From: a virus
DNA length: 36,362 bases
Direction: 5' to 3' (one strand)
Virus record (IMG/VR): IMGVR_UViG_3300044910_000043
Coordinates: 1 to 36,362 of that record
Below are positions 1 to 9,200 of the stretch, piece after piece. Both the position numbers and the translations under genes were made by a program. Below the pieces are notes generated by a model. The model was not told where the DNA came from and did not search any database. It saw only the letters and a list, made by a program, of their open reading frames with translations. How positions within the stretch are numbered: the stretch's first letter is position 1; each line of letters begins with the position of its first letter.

Positions 1-55
1 AACGCTCACGGTATTTCCGTGGCGTTCGTGCCTGCTGAGGGGATTGCACCCTCAC
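1..55 (-). CDS. Likely 5' part of the transglycosylase-like gene across the circular junction
   Basis: Read on the minus strand, bases 55-1 form an open frame (GTG 55 or GTG 49) that enters position 36362 without a break and in the frame of the transglycosylase-like gene. It would start about 26 bases after the amidoligase stop, fitting one operon. This depends on the molecule being circular or circularly permuted. Confidence 0.5.
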   Translation of the reverse strand, partial: MRVQSPQQARTPRKYRER

Positions 56-81
56 TAGCCCACTAGGGGCAGGCTGCCCTG

Positions 82-873
82 CTATCTATTAAGACCCTCT
101 GCGCGATTCTTGAGCCAATCGCCAGTGGAGGCGTTTAAACTGCCTAGACCTACCAAGGCATCCAGCAATATGTGGCACTCATTAACGCTGCGATAGATTC
201 CACGCTCATGGCTCCAAGGGCTGAGTCCAGTCATGTCTAGGGCGTTTAAACCCTTGTTAGCGGTTGCATCTATGAAGGCGCTGATGAATTGGCTCCATGC
301 GATTGCTTTTACACCGTTCAAGGTGCCTTGGTGCAGGCGTGCCTCCACGGTGCCATGGCGGTGCATAGATTCTAGGTTGAGGCTGACATAGCGATTACCG
401 TTCCATGCGCCTCTGCTGCCATTGCTGCTATAACTTGCCTGCTCCGTGGCATGTGCCTCGCCTAGAACTTTGCAGTAGCGATTGTTTAAACGGGATGGTG
501 CAACTAGCGCTGCAATCGCGTGATGCGCTGCATACCAATTCAAAACTAGATTGGCGAGATTGGTTGCAGGCGTGCGGTTAGATTCAGGTGTTGCCAAGGA
601 TTGGATTCCAATGTGGACATGGAAGCCAGTGGCACGGTCAACCCGTGCGCCATCTGCTTTGAGCGCTTTGGTTACTTTATGCGCCTCATTTAGGCGAAAA
701 ATGGTAAGTATTGGCGAGATGACCTCTGCGCCATTTTGCACGCTGCCATCATATTTTGATGACCAAGTGCCATCGCCTGCATCGCAATCAATGCCTGCCC
801 TGTTTAAACAATTTGATGCCATTTGAGGGCTTAAGCCTTGGATTTCAAACTCCATGCCAAAAGTGATGCTCAT
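82..873 (-). CDS. Amidoligase (glutamine synthetase-like COOH-NH2 ligase)
   Basis: 263 aa. The sequence shows the signature of the Amidoligase_2 family: G6-M-E8-F-E10 at the N-terminus, Y41-D42-G-S followed by E50-V-I-S-P54, G83-F-H85-V-H87, and N166 with E177-A-R179 and G183-T-L-N. Family knowledge: these glutamine-synthetase-fold enzymes use ATP to form amide bonds between a carboxyl and an amine, and are predicted to modify peptides or cell-wall components. The substrate here is unknown. Its AAGGAGG ribosome site overlaps the end of the upstream zinc-ribbon gene, two bases away, so the pair is an operon. Four GTTTAAAC palindromes (133, 244, 484, 802) lie inside, all read as x-Leu-Asn. If the window is circular, the next gene downstream is the transglycosylase-like gene. 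Confidence 0.85.
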   Translation of the reverse strand: MSITFGMEFEIQGLSPQMASNCLNRAGIDCDAGDGTWSSKYDGSVQNGAEVISPILTIFRLNEAHKVTKALKADGARVDRATGFHVHIGIQSLATPESNRTPATNLANLVLNWYAAHHAIAALVAPSRLNNRYCKVLGEAHATEQASYSSNGSRGAWNGNRYVSLNLESMHRHGTVEARLHQGTLNGVKAIAWSQFISAFIDATANKGLNALDMTGLSPWSHERGIYRSVNECHILLDALVGLGSLNASTGDWLKNRAEGLNR

Positions 874-875
874 GA

Positions 876-1049
876 TTATTTAACCTCCTTCATGGCTTGA
901 TTGCATGCAGGGCAGATTGGACTGCCATAGGTGATAAGTGTTGAGCGGGAGATTCTTGCAATGTAACCGTCTACCTCGCAAAGAACTTTGCGTAGACGGG
1001 TGGTTTGCTTTGGTTTTGCAACCTCTGCAACCGTGATGCCTTGAGTCAT
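876..1049 (-). CDS. Small zinc-ribbon-like protein
   Basis: 57 aa, starting at the ATG at 1049, which has GGAGG seven bases upstream; a longer reading to 1169 lacks such a site. The C-terminal half resembles a minimal zinc ribbon of a type common in actinophages: a knuckle at C24 and a CxxC at C46/C49. The usual second cysteine of the first knuckle appears as D27, so metal binding may be altered. It is the first gene of the minus-strand operon and stops two bases before the amidoligase start. Function is unknown. It could be a regulator, a partner or even a peptide substrate of the amidoligase; that is inference. Confidence 0.7.
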   Translation of the reverse strand: MTQGITVAEVAKPKQTTRLRKVLCEVDGYIARISRSTLITYGSPICPACNQAMKEVK

Positions 1050-1108
1050 TTTCTTGCCTCCAGTCTGTGAGTGGCGCGGTGCCACGGGCTGATTGTTGCA
1101 TCTTTGGC

Positions 1109-1543
1109 GTTTAAACTCAAGCATCTCAAAAGTCATTATTTGACGCTGCTTTTTGAGGGGTTTAAACACTTTGATTATCTGCCATGGATTGAGATGGGCT
1201 GCATGTTTAAACTATGGGCTGTAAGTTACCAGCGAGTAACCATGAGCAAAGCATTATTTTACGCTATGTTTTTGCATCTTAAGATATTGGGCATGTGAGA
1301 TGGCTTGCTATTTTAACTGCTTTTTTGAGGTTACTCATTGGTAACTTATGAGCCTCTGCCTGCCCTTTGCGATTGATGCAGTGCAGGCGGAACGGGTGCA
1401 GAGCCTGCAAAGTTTAAACACGGGGCGCGGGGCGATGTGTGCAGAGCGGGGGCGCTATCAATGCAGAGTAAGCGCCTCCACCCGCGCCAGTGCTGCTAGT
1501 GGGAGCGCGAGCAGTGCAGCATTGCAGCGTGCAGGGTTTAAAC
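1109..1543. repeat. Cluster of five GTTTAAAC palindromes
   Basis: Exact copies at 1109-1116, 1160-1167, 1205-1212, 1412-1419 and 1536-1543, all non-coding. Three read GTTTAAACAC, but flanks otherwise vary. They are part of a 30-copy set in the window; the other copies start at 133, 244, 484, 802, 9207, 9888, 12477, 17868, 19365, 20270, 27637, 28594, 32116, 32426, 32823, 33151, 33531, 34201, 34461, 34934, 35011, 35309, 35384, 35472 and 36213. Confidence 0.9.
1222..1348. repeat. Long inverted repeat (20-bp arms)
   Basis: The arm at 1222-1241 (TAAGTTACCAGCGAGTAACC) is repeated in inverse orientation at 1329-1348 with two mismatches, 87 bases apart. Each arm itself carries two related AGTTACC/AGTAACC words. 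Such paired sites in a divergent control region resemble operator or initiator-binding sites; this is inference. Confidence 0.7.
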
Positions 1544-1716
1544 ACTATGCAGAGAGCGGGTGCGCGATGCAAAATCGCACCCCAGGGTTTTTAAAAACGC
1601 GGCGTGTGTATGTGTATGTATCTACTTACATAACTTTGCTAGTCCTCGCCCCCCATAAATGTGGCTCTGACCTGCACTTTTGCTGATTTACTATAAATGT
1701 GGCGTAAATCACATAC

Positions 1717-1904
1717 CCAAAAGTGTCCGCTAAGGACCTTTTGGACACCTATAGTATAAGTGAGGAGGCAAAATTATCGGAGCCTCCGAACACTTAACTG
1801 CGACCCTATGGGTCGCCCTAGTAGAAGCCCTAACCTTCGGCTTCGTTTAGACTACGCCTTCGGTTAGGAGTTTAGCCCCAAGACTCCAAATACCCCGTCT
1901 TGGG
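1717..1904 (+). promoter_or_regulatory. Leader with five consecutive hairpins before the terminase gene
   Basis: Five inverted repeats follow each other. 1717-1744: CCAAAAG with CTTTTGG and inner GTCC/GGAC. 1764-1787: GGAGGC/GCCTCC. 1801-1815: CGACCC/GGGTCG with a 3-base loop. 1829-1868: CCTAACC/GGTTAGG. 1877-1904: CCCAAGAC/GTCTTGGG. The last stem includes part of the GGGAG ribosome site (1902-1906) of the terminase gene, so folding could limit its translation. None has a T-run typical of a terminator. A structured 5' leader, a packaging site or protein-binding sites are the main options. Confidence 0.6.
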
Positions 1905-1911
1905 AGATGCT

Positions 1912-3768
1912 ATGGAAAGAAAACGAACTACCTCTGCTTCGCATCAAAGTGATGCTATCAAGAAGCAAGTTATTGATTTTTTAATGCAGGGCTACTCTGT
2001 CCAGCGTGCTATGGATGCCGTAGGCAGGTCTGTTAAGACCTATGAGTACTACCGAAAGGTAGATACTGCCTTTGCCACTGCTGTGGACAAAGTACGCTCT
2101 ATGACCGCTCGTGGCGAAATAGGCGGTGTACGAGGGGAAGTACCACCCTTCCCTGAGTTTTCAGAAAAGTATCTAGGCACTCAGGTATTTACACACCAAC
2201 GCCATTGGATAGATTTATTAGAAGGTAGGCAGCCTACGGATATACACCCTGCCATAACCTATGAACAGGGCGCTCCAGATTTATTAATTGTTAACACCCC
2301 ACCAGAACACGCAAAGTCTACAACCATCACGGTTAACTATGCGGTCTATCGGATTTGCCAGAACCCAAACATCAGAATCATGATTGTGTCTAAGACACAG
2401 GCTATGGCGCAAAAGTTCCTGCTCTCCATTAAGAACAGACTAACACATCCTAAGTATCAGGACTTACAACTAACCTTTGGACCTCCAGGTGGTTTTGAAA
2501 AGAATTCTGATTCATGGAAGCAGGACTTAATTTACCTCTCCTCAGAGGCTCGTGACTCAGGAGAAAAAGACCCTACCGTACAGGCTGTCGGTATTAGGGG
2601 TCATATCTATGGCGCTCGTGCTGACTTAATCATCATGGATGACTGCGTGGATAACACCAATGCCCATGAGTATGAGAAACAGATTGATTGGATTCAATCC
2701 GAGGTTATGTCCCGTATTGATGATAACGGCGGCAAACTTCTTATCATAGGCACTCGCCTACGCCCTAAAGATTTATACTCCGAGGTACGCGACCCCATGC
2801 GCTACCCAGATGAGAATTCACCTTGGACTTACTTTGCACAACCTGCAGTACTTGAATTTAATGAGGACCCCTCTAAGTGGGTAACCCTCTGGGCTAAGAC
2901 CAACATGGCTCCAGTATCTGGAGTAGGTAGCCCTGATGCAGATGGCTTATATCGCAAGTGGGATGGTCATGCTTTGAATAAAAAGCGTAGCCGTCTATCA
3001 CCAAATCTTTGGGCTATGGTTTATCAACAGCAACAAGTACATGAAGATTCAGCATTTCCATCTGATGCCATCAAAGGCGTTATCAATGGCGCTAGAAATG
3101 TAGGGCGCATACCAAAAGGTAAAGCAGGCGTAAGACCTAATGGCATGGATGGACTTATTGTTATTGCTGGCTTAGACCCTGCAGGTAGCGGTTACACCGC
3201 AGCCGTATGTCTAGCCATTGATATTTCTACTCAGAAACGATACCTGATAGATGTGTCAAATAAACCAGGCATGAAGCCAGATGAGATTAGAAGTTTAATC
3301 AAAGACTGGACTGATGACTACAAAATTTCTGAGTGGCGTATTGAAAAAAATGCTTTTCAAACAATGTTAACTCAGGACCGTGAGGTACGCGAATACCTTT
3401 CGTCACGGGGTGCGACCCTAAGAGAACATCATACGGGTCAAAACAAATGGGACACGAACTTCGGAGTTGCATCCCTGACGACACTATTCCATGGTTGGGA
3501 AGATGGAGATGCACTCATTGAGTTCCCATCAACTCACGCCTCAGAAGGTATTAAAAGTTTAATTGAACAACTCATCACTTGGTATCCAGATTCTCCAAAA
3601 TCACAAAAGACCGATACCGTGATGGCGTTTTGGTTTGCTGAACTTGGCTGTCGTGACCGTGTTGCTAATGCAAGAACCTTTGCTCGTACACATAACAGTT
3701 TAAATATGTTTCATACTCCATACGACAAATCAAAGCAATACACCGTATCACTAAGCGACATCTATTAG
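1912..3768 (+). CDS. terL: Terminase large subunit
   Basis: 618 aa from ATG 1912, chosen because GGGAG lies five bases upstream; a TTG at 1900 is possible but has no site. The protein is the DNA-packaging motor. A Walker A-like PPEHAKST is near residue 130 and a Walker B LIIMDD near 238, together forming the ATPase. From about residue 419 (GLDPAGSG) a RNase H-fold nuclease begins, with a late acidic residue in KTDTVMAFW near 565. Length and order match typical large terminases. The N-terminus has a helix-turn-helix-like stretch that may replace a small subunit, since none is recognisable nearby. The portal gene follows by 14 bases. The hairpin-rich leader upstream may regulate it. Confidence 0.93.
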   Translation: MERKRTTSASHQSDAIKKQVIDFLMQGYSVQRAMDAVGRSVKTYEYYRKVDTAFATAVDKVRSMTARGEIGGVRGEVPPFPEFSEKYLGTQVFTHQRHWIDLLEGRQPTDIHPAITYEQGAPDLLIVNTPPEHAKSTTITVNYAVYRICQNPNIRIMIVSKTQAMAQKFLLSIKNRLTHPKYQDLQLTFGPPGGFEKNSDSWKQDLIYLSSEARDSGEKDPTVQAVGIRGHIYGARADLIIMDDCVDNTNAHEYEKQIDWIQSEVMSRIDDNGGKLLIIGTRLRPKDLYSEVRDPMRYPDENSPWTYFAQPAVLEFNEDPSKWVTLWAKTNMAPVSGVGSPDADGLYRKWDGHALNKKRSRLSPNLWAMVYQQQQVHEDSAFPSDAIKGVINGARNVGRIPKGKAGVRPNGMDGLIVIAGLDPAGSGYTAAVCLAIDISTQKRYLIDVSNKPGMKPDEIRSLIKDWTDDYKISEWRIEKNAFQTMLTQDREVREYLSSRGATLREHHTGQNKWDTNFGVASLTTLFHGWEDGDALIEFPSTHASEGIKSLIEQLITWYPDSPKSQKTDTVMAFWFAELGCRDRVANARTFARTHNSLNMFHTPYDKSKQYTVSLSDIY

Positions 3769-3782
3769 AACAGGAGGTGGGT

Positions 3783-5603
3783 GTGCCACTCTCGCTAGAC
3801 GAAATTAAAGATAATTATGACCGTTACCGTCAAATGTATTCTGACCGTGACACCCGCATGGAACAAGTACTTCTTGTTCGTAAGGGTCGCATGCGCGATG
3901 TTTTCCCAGATTTATTCCCAGATGGACCATTTGAGAATCCAATTGTTGCAAACATGGTGGATATATCGGCTCGTGATTTATCTGAAGTTATAGCGCCACT
4001 ACCCGCATTTAACTGTAATTCCCCATCTATGGTGTCTGACAAAGAACGCAAGAAAGCCGATAAGCGAGAAGAAATCGTTAATGGCATTATTGATTTCTCA
4101 GACATACAAACTCAAATGTTTACCGCAGCAGACCGTTATGTAACCTATGGTTTCGTACCTGCTCAAGTTGAAGTTGATTTAGAACACAACATGCCACGCA
4201 TCCGTTTCTTAGATTCTTATGGATGCTATCCAATCATTGATAGATTTGGAAAAGTACATGGCATGTACCAAAGAATTAAAAAGTCATTAGCAGAACTAAT
4301 GAGCGCATACCCAGAGTATGCCCATCTACTATATGACAAAGACTCAACTGCTTCTATGATGGAGATTGTTCGCTATCATGACAAAGACCAAGACATCATC
4401 TTTGTTCCATCAAGAAACAATATTGTTATTGACCGTGCGCCTAATCCAATTGGCGAGTGTCTTATACGCGTTGTTCAGCGACCATCCTTAGATGGTCAAG
4501 CGCGGGGTCAATTTGACGATGTTCTTGCAATTCAAGTTGCAAAGGCTCGTTACGCACTTCTATCGCTTGAGGCTGCTACTAAAGCAGTTCAAGCCCCCCT
4601 TGTAGCCCCTCAAGATGTAAATGAGTTAGCCTTTGGACCAGATGCTGTTATTAGAACTGACAGACCTGGCGATGTTCGCAGATTGCCTATTGAGATACCA
4701 GCAGGTGCTTTTGCACAACAGCAGGTACTTGAAGGAGAACTTCGTCTAGGTTCTCGCTATCCTGAATCTCGTACAGGAAACATTGATGCCTCTATCGTTA
4801 CAGGTCGTGGCGTACAAGCCCTTATGGGTGGCTTTGATACACAAATCAAAACAGCCCATGCAATGTTTGCCCGTGCCTTCGTAGAACTTCTTAGCCTTGC
4901 ACTTAAGATTGATGAAAAAGTTTTTGATACTATGGAAAAAGAACTCCGTGGTACACGCAATGGAGTTCCATACGCAATTAAATATAAACCAAAACGCGAC
5001 ATTGACGGTGACTACACTGTTGATGTTCAGTATGGTTTGATGGCAGGACTTGACCCAAACCGTGCATTGGTCTTTGGTCTACAGGCTCGTGGAGATAAAC
5101 TAATCTCTCGTGACTTCCTACGCCGTCAGATGCCTTTCTCCTTCAATGCAACCCAAGAAGAAGAAAAAGTTGATACCGAAGATTTACGCGATGCAATGAA
5201 ACAAGCAATCGCATCTTATGCACAAGCAATTCCAGCGCTTGCTTCACAGGGACAAGACCCATCAGATATTTTGTATAAATTATCTACCGTCATAAATGAA
5301 CGCCAAAAAGGTGCCTCTATTGAAAGAGCAGTATCTGATGCGTTCCAGCCTCAGAATCCCCCACCTGGTGCGATGACCCCTGAAGCAGTAAGTCCCGACA
5401 TGCTTGGGCAACCAGGTGCGGTCCCTCCAGGTGAGGGCGAACTTCCTATGGGTATGTCTGCAACAGGTCGTATGCAAGGTGTAGCACCTGGACAAATTGC
5501 TCCTGGTGGTAGACCTGATGTTCAATCGCTTTTAGCAAGTTTAACCCAAAGAGGTGAACCTAATCTTCAGGCTTCCCTCGTCAGACGACTACCAGTAGCG
5601 TAG
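3783..5603 (+). CDS. Portal protein
   Basis: 606 aa. The GTG at 3783 sits five bases after AGGAGG; an in-frame GTG at 3777 overlaps that site and is unlikely. Position directly after the terminase, size, mixed alpha/beta composition and an acidic, Gln/Pro/Gly-rich C-terminal tail (about residues 500-606) fit a phage portal, the dodecameric ring through which DNA enters and leaves the capsid. Central motifs include the GSRYPESRTG stretch near residue 325, typical of portals in related phages. I call it mainly from context and general family resemblance. No protease or head-morphogenesis fusion is visible. Confidence 0.8.
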   Translation: MPLSLDEIKDNYDRYRQMYSDRDTRMEQVLLVRKGRMRDVFPDLFPDGPFENPIVANMVDISARDLSEVIAPLPAFNCNSPSMVSDKERKKADKREEIVNGIIDFSDIQTQMFTAADRYVTYGFVPAQVEVDLEHNMPRIRFLDSYGCYPIIDRFGKVHGMYQRIKKSLAELMSAYPEYAHLLYDKDSTASMMEIVRYHDKDQDIIFVPSRNNIVIDRAPNPIGECLIRVVQRPSLDGQARGQFDDVLAIQVAKARYALLSLEAATKAVQAPLVAPQDVNELAFGPDAVIRTDRPGDVRRLPIEIPAGAFAQQQVLEGELRLGSRYPESRTGNIDASIVTGRGVQALMGGFDTQIKTAHAMFARAFVELLSLALKIDEKVFDTMEKELRGTRNGVPYAIKYKPKRDIDGDYTVDVQYGLMAGLDPNRALVFGLQARGDKLISRDFLRRQMPFSFNATQEEEKVDTEDLRDAMKQAIASYAQAIPALASQGQDPSDILYKLSTVINERQKGASIERAVSDAFQPQNPPPGAMTPEAVSPDMLGQPGAVPPGEGELPMGMSATGRMQGVAPGQIAPGGRPDVQSLLASLTQRGEPNLQASLVRRLPVA

Positions 5604-5616
5604 AGGAGGTGACGAT

Positions 5617-5781
5617 ATGAAGAAAATGAAGAAGGCAGCAGGCAAAAAGCCAGCAAACCAAGGTTCAGCAGGAAAGCCAAATGTAGCAAAGCCAATGCTT
5701 GCTAAGAAGGCATCCTCAAAGGGTGGCAAGACATATTTCTCAAGCAATCCAAGCGGAACTCGCGGTTCACGCAGCAAGTAA
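5617..5781 (+). CDS. Small lysine-rich basic protein
   Basis: 54 aa, ATG 5617 with a strong GAGGAGGTG ribosome site, directly after the portal gene. About a quarter of the residues are Lys, with Ala, Ser and Gly; no hydrophobic core is evident. Similar tiny basic proteins recur at 18621 and 18996 within this virion gene block. DNA- or capsid-interacting roles are plausible, but I do not recognise the family. Confidence 0.7.
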   Translation: MKKMKKAAGKKPANQGSAGKPNVAKPMLAKKASSKGGKTYFSSNPSGTRGSRSK

Positions 5782-5792
5782 TTTAAGAACCT

Positions 5793-5813
5793 GAGCATGT
5801 TTTAAAACTGCTC
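5793..5813 (+). other. Hairpin around a GTTTTAAAAC palindrome
   Basis: GAGCA (5793-5797) pairs with TGCTC (5809-5813). The loop is the 10-bp palindrome GTTTTAAAAC (5799-5808), an expanded form of the window's GTTTAAAC word. It lies between two structural genes. There is no T-run, so it is not a standard terminator. Confidence 0.4.
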
Positions 5814-5849
5814 AATAAAATTTAAATCCGAACTTAAGTGGGAGGGAAA

Positions 5850-6281
5850 GTGGCAAAAGAAGCAAAAAATAATTTCCAAGTATCTGGCACAGGCGGTGCT
5901 GGAACTAGCGGACAACCTGCGCGATATGCAGCAGGTATAGACAATGCGGAAGATTTTTATGAAATGCAAACTGCCGCAAAAATGCAAGGTCAAAATCCTG
6001 CATTTTCAAATGTGCCATCCCCATCCAGCCAACGCCCATTTAGAGGCGATAGCGCTCAAAAACTTGTGCCATTAAATGCTCCAACCCAAAGACCAGACGA
6101 AGATGTACGCACTGGTGGAAGTATGAATACAGAAGCCATGTATGCCAATGATGCTACAGCCACAGGAGAAGATGCTGACCGCATGCGTGCAGCGCTTCCA
6201 TATCTATCAATAATGGCAGAACTTCCACAAACTTCTAATGCTTTCCGAAACTATGTTAGGTATTTAAAAAGCGTACTATGA
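5850..6281 (+). CDS. Hypothetical virion-block protein
   Basis: 143 aa from GTG 5850, preceded at four bases by GGAGG; an earlier in-frame GTG at 5838 lies before that site. It is rich in Ala, Asn, Gln and Pro, probably disordered in the first 90 residues, with a short helical C-terminus (from about 110). It lies between the small basic gene and the giant virion gene and overlaps the latter by ATGA. Unknown function; a head-completion or ejection-accessory protein is possible from position alone. Confidence 0.75.
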   Translation: MAKEAKNNFQVSGTGGAGTSGQPARYAAGIDNAEDFYEMQTAAKMQGQNPAFSNVPSPSSQRPFRGDSAQKLVPLNAPTQRPDEDVRTGGSMNTEAMYANDATATGEDADRMRAALPYLSIMAELPQTSNAFRNYVRYLKSVL

Positions 6282-9200
6282 GTTTTAGCGAAACGCTTGG
6301 TAATGCAGCCAAGAAACTATCAGGAAATGGATTTGCCAACGAGATTGGCTTACCAACTTTATTGTTTGACCTTGCTACTGTTTCGTCAAACGATAAAAAC
6401 TGGGTTTCTGATGCGTTTAACATAGCAGGAGATACATTTCGCTCTACAGTTTTAGCAGCATCTTATCCAATTCGCAAACCAGTAGGGTTTGCTTTCAATA
6501 AAGTTTTAATGCCAACAGCAATGCTTTCTTATGAAACTGGTGGTAGATACCTTCGTGAGCCATTATCTGCAGCAGTAACAGCCCTTGCTACTGGCGATGC
6601 AAAAAAGTCATGGGAAAACCGTGACCAAATTTCTCCAGGTCAAGCAATCTCATATTTAACAGCAAAATTAACTCCAGGCACAGAATCTTTCCGTGGCGAT
6701 TTTGATATTTTTAATGCAAAAGACCGTGAGATATTCCAAACTGATTGGGCAGCACGCACACTCAGTGGTTCTATTGACACATTTTTTACCACAGTAACAG
6801 ACCCACTTGGCAAGTTTGCTAAAGGCGTTGGTCTTGCTCGTAAAGCATTAGTAACTCGCCCTATGGGAGCGCGTGATGCAAACGCTGCAACCCTTGCAAA
6901 AGATTTCTTTATGCCTCGCACTCTCCGCAATGTGCAAATTATGTCACCAGTAGCATTAGCCCGAACAATAAATGAAGGGCGCGAAGAAGGCGGAGAGATT
7001 TACAACACGCTTTCATGGATGGCTAAGAGTGACCAAACTGTAATTCGCCAACATCCACTGGTTCAAGCATCTAACGATGCAGACACTTTATCTTACTTGC
7101 TAGGTCAATCAGATACTGTAGATGATGTAGCAGATGTGCTTACAGCCACAGCGCTGGGAGATACAGAGGCTATGGCTCGCCTTGTTGCAAAGCGTAAAGA
7201 ACTAGCATTTGTTTTTGATAAAACAAAAGATGTATCTAAAGTTGACATGATGATTCTTGACGGAGTTCCTACCAATGGAATCGTAGATGATATTAATGTT
7301 CTTGATGCAGCCAGTGATTATGTTGCAAATCTTGACAACAATTCATATTTCCAAGCGTTAAATAAATTACATGTAAATGGCAATGCTTTAACTAAGCGTA
7401 CATTTGGTAAGCCAGCCTTTGAAAAGATGGCTATGAACCGCGCCGAGCGCCGTGCTGCTAAAGTCAAAGGTGTTGACTTAAACGAGCCAAGTAAGTTTCC
7501 AACCGTTGGATATTTCCAACCAACTAAGTATCACCCTCTTGTAGCAGTAGTAAATTTTGGTATGAAGAAAGTTGGCGATTCTTTCCAAGAAACTCCATCA
7601 GGTTATATCAATCTTAACGACTCTGATTCATATAATGAATTAACAGCATTTGGAACTTTATTACGCCGTATTGTTGGAGATGAAGCAAATCCTGTAGTTG
7701 AACGCCATCTTAATGATTACATACAATCTGGTGGAGTTCCAGAACTTCGCGCTCGCGTTGTTGAATCATTTGAAGATTTATCTATATCTTTAATTAATCA
7801 AAAACTTGGAATCAGCGATGAGGCTGGTCAAGTTATCTGGAGTCAATATAAGGCTCGCCGCGAAACTGCGCGACAGATGATTAAAGACCGTAAGTTCTTA
7901 ATGACTGGCGATGATGTAATTCTTAAGATTCCATACCTAGAGCGCCAAGGCGCTAACGCGCTACCTATGGTAGACCTCGCTAACTATTCTCGTGTTATTG
8001 AAAAGAATAAAGGCGTGCTTAATACCTTAAATCGCGCATCTGAAATTACTGACCCAGATTCTTGGCGATACACCACTGGTGTTCTTAATGACCTTTGGAA
8101 AGCCTCTGTCCTTCTTCGTCTTGGTTATACTGTTCGTAACCTAAGTGAAGCAAGTTTATCTATTCTTGCTAAGGGCTATGGACTTATGGCACTTAGTGAT
8201 ATTAACCGAGAAGGATTTAAAGGTTGGTACACAAATCGTGTTCGTGATATTGACCGCTTAACAGACCGCAGACTTGTAGCACAAGGATTGCGTGAGGATT
8301 CTGTAGCGTTGCGTAGCGAATTTGCAGATAAACAATCTTTGCTTATTGCATCTGAGCGAGCGCTTCAAGATTTTGATGTATTCCTAGAGTCCATTGAGCG
8401 TTTATACCGCATGGGTAGACTTACCGATGAACAGTATAAAGAAGCCATTGATGTATTCCAATACGCAACTGGTGAGTATTTATACCATGGTTCACCAGCG
8501 CCAATTAGCGCTTTAGATAATACACGCCCTATGGCGATGAACTTTACCGAGGACATGGCAGAGCGCTATGCAACCTCGGCTATGCCAGTAATCAGTGCAT
8601 CTGAAATTTACAAGCGTACTTCTGGTCGTGCTTATCCAATGCCAAAAAATTTACGCACCCGTGAAGGCAAACCTATTACCCCAAGGCGTAAACCGTCTTT
8701 GGCTATGCAAACAGTTGCTGCAGATATGCGTGATGGTTTTATTAATAGCGTTAACAATGGCAACGAAATACAAATTCTTAATCCTTCAACAGGGCGCTGG
8801 ACATCTATTGACCCAAATACAGTTTCACAAGAATTATTAACCACTGGACAGTTCCGTATTCGCAAGCCTGGTAGAGAAGGCGTAACTATTGGTCAAAAGG
8901 TATACGGCAAAACTGTAGATTTGCGCTCAATGCAGCAATACTCAGGACAAGCCAGAACTCGTCAAGTTCTTGACTTGGCTGATTATCCAGAACTTCAAAC
9001 AATTCTTGGTATTTCTAAAGGTACAATTCGCAATCGTGATGCTTGGCAAGGTAAAGAGCCAGAACTGCTTAACTGGATGCGTGCTAATGGCATAGGTAAA
9101 CTTGTATTACCTGATGTAAAAAGTCGCGGTGGTTCTACGGTGCTTGTTGACCCTGACCTAGTGGATGGATTTGGCAATAGACCAACTGTAGCCTTGGCTG

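Larger units (their letters stand above)
1050..1911. promoter_or_regulatory. Divergent non-coding control region
   Basis: No convincing gene lies in these 860 bases; the plus-strand frames here have no family features or ribosome site. The region separates the minus-strand amidoligase operon from the plus-strand structural block, so promoters for both directions are expected. It holds five GTTTAAAC palindromes, a longer palindrome GTTTTTAAAAAC at about 1586-1597, four TGCAGAG words between 1397 and 1554, a long inverted repeat (1222-1241 with 1329-1348), two copies of ATAAATGTGGC (1655-1665, 1693-1703), and a run of hairpins from 1717 to 1904. TATAAA at 1692-1697 and TATAGT at 1750-1755 could be -10 boxes, but no good -35 partners are visible. 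The 1370-1580 part is GC-richer than its surroundings. It could also hold an origin or packaging site. Confidence 0.6.

Noticed and set aside
551-826. 91-aa plus-strand frame opposite the amidoligase gene
   Set aside because: Shadow of the well-supported amidoligase frame, with no start signal.
1348-1686. 112-aa plus-strand frame in the control region
   Set aside because: No ribosome site, no domain-like pattern, and it runs through repeats, palindromes and hairpins.
1790-1900. tRNA or tmRNA in the hairpin-rich leader
   Set aside because: Stems do not form a cloverleaf with conserved T-loop and acceptor features.
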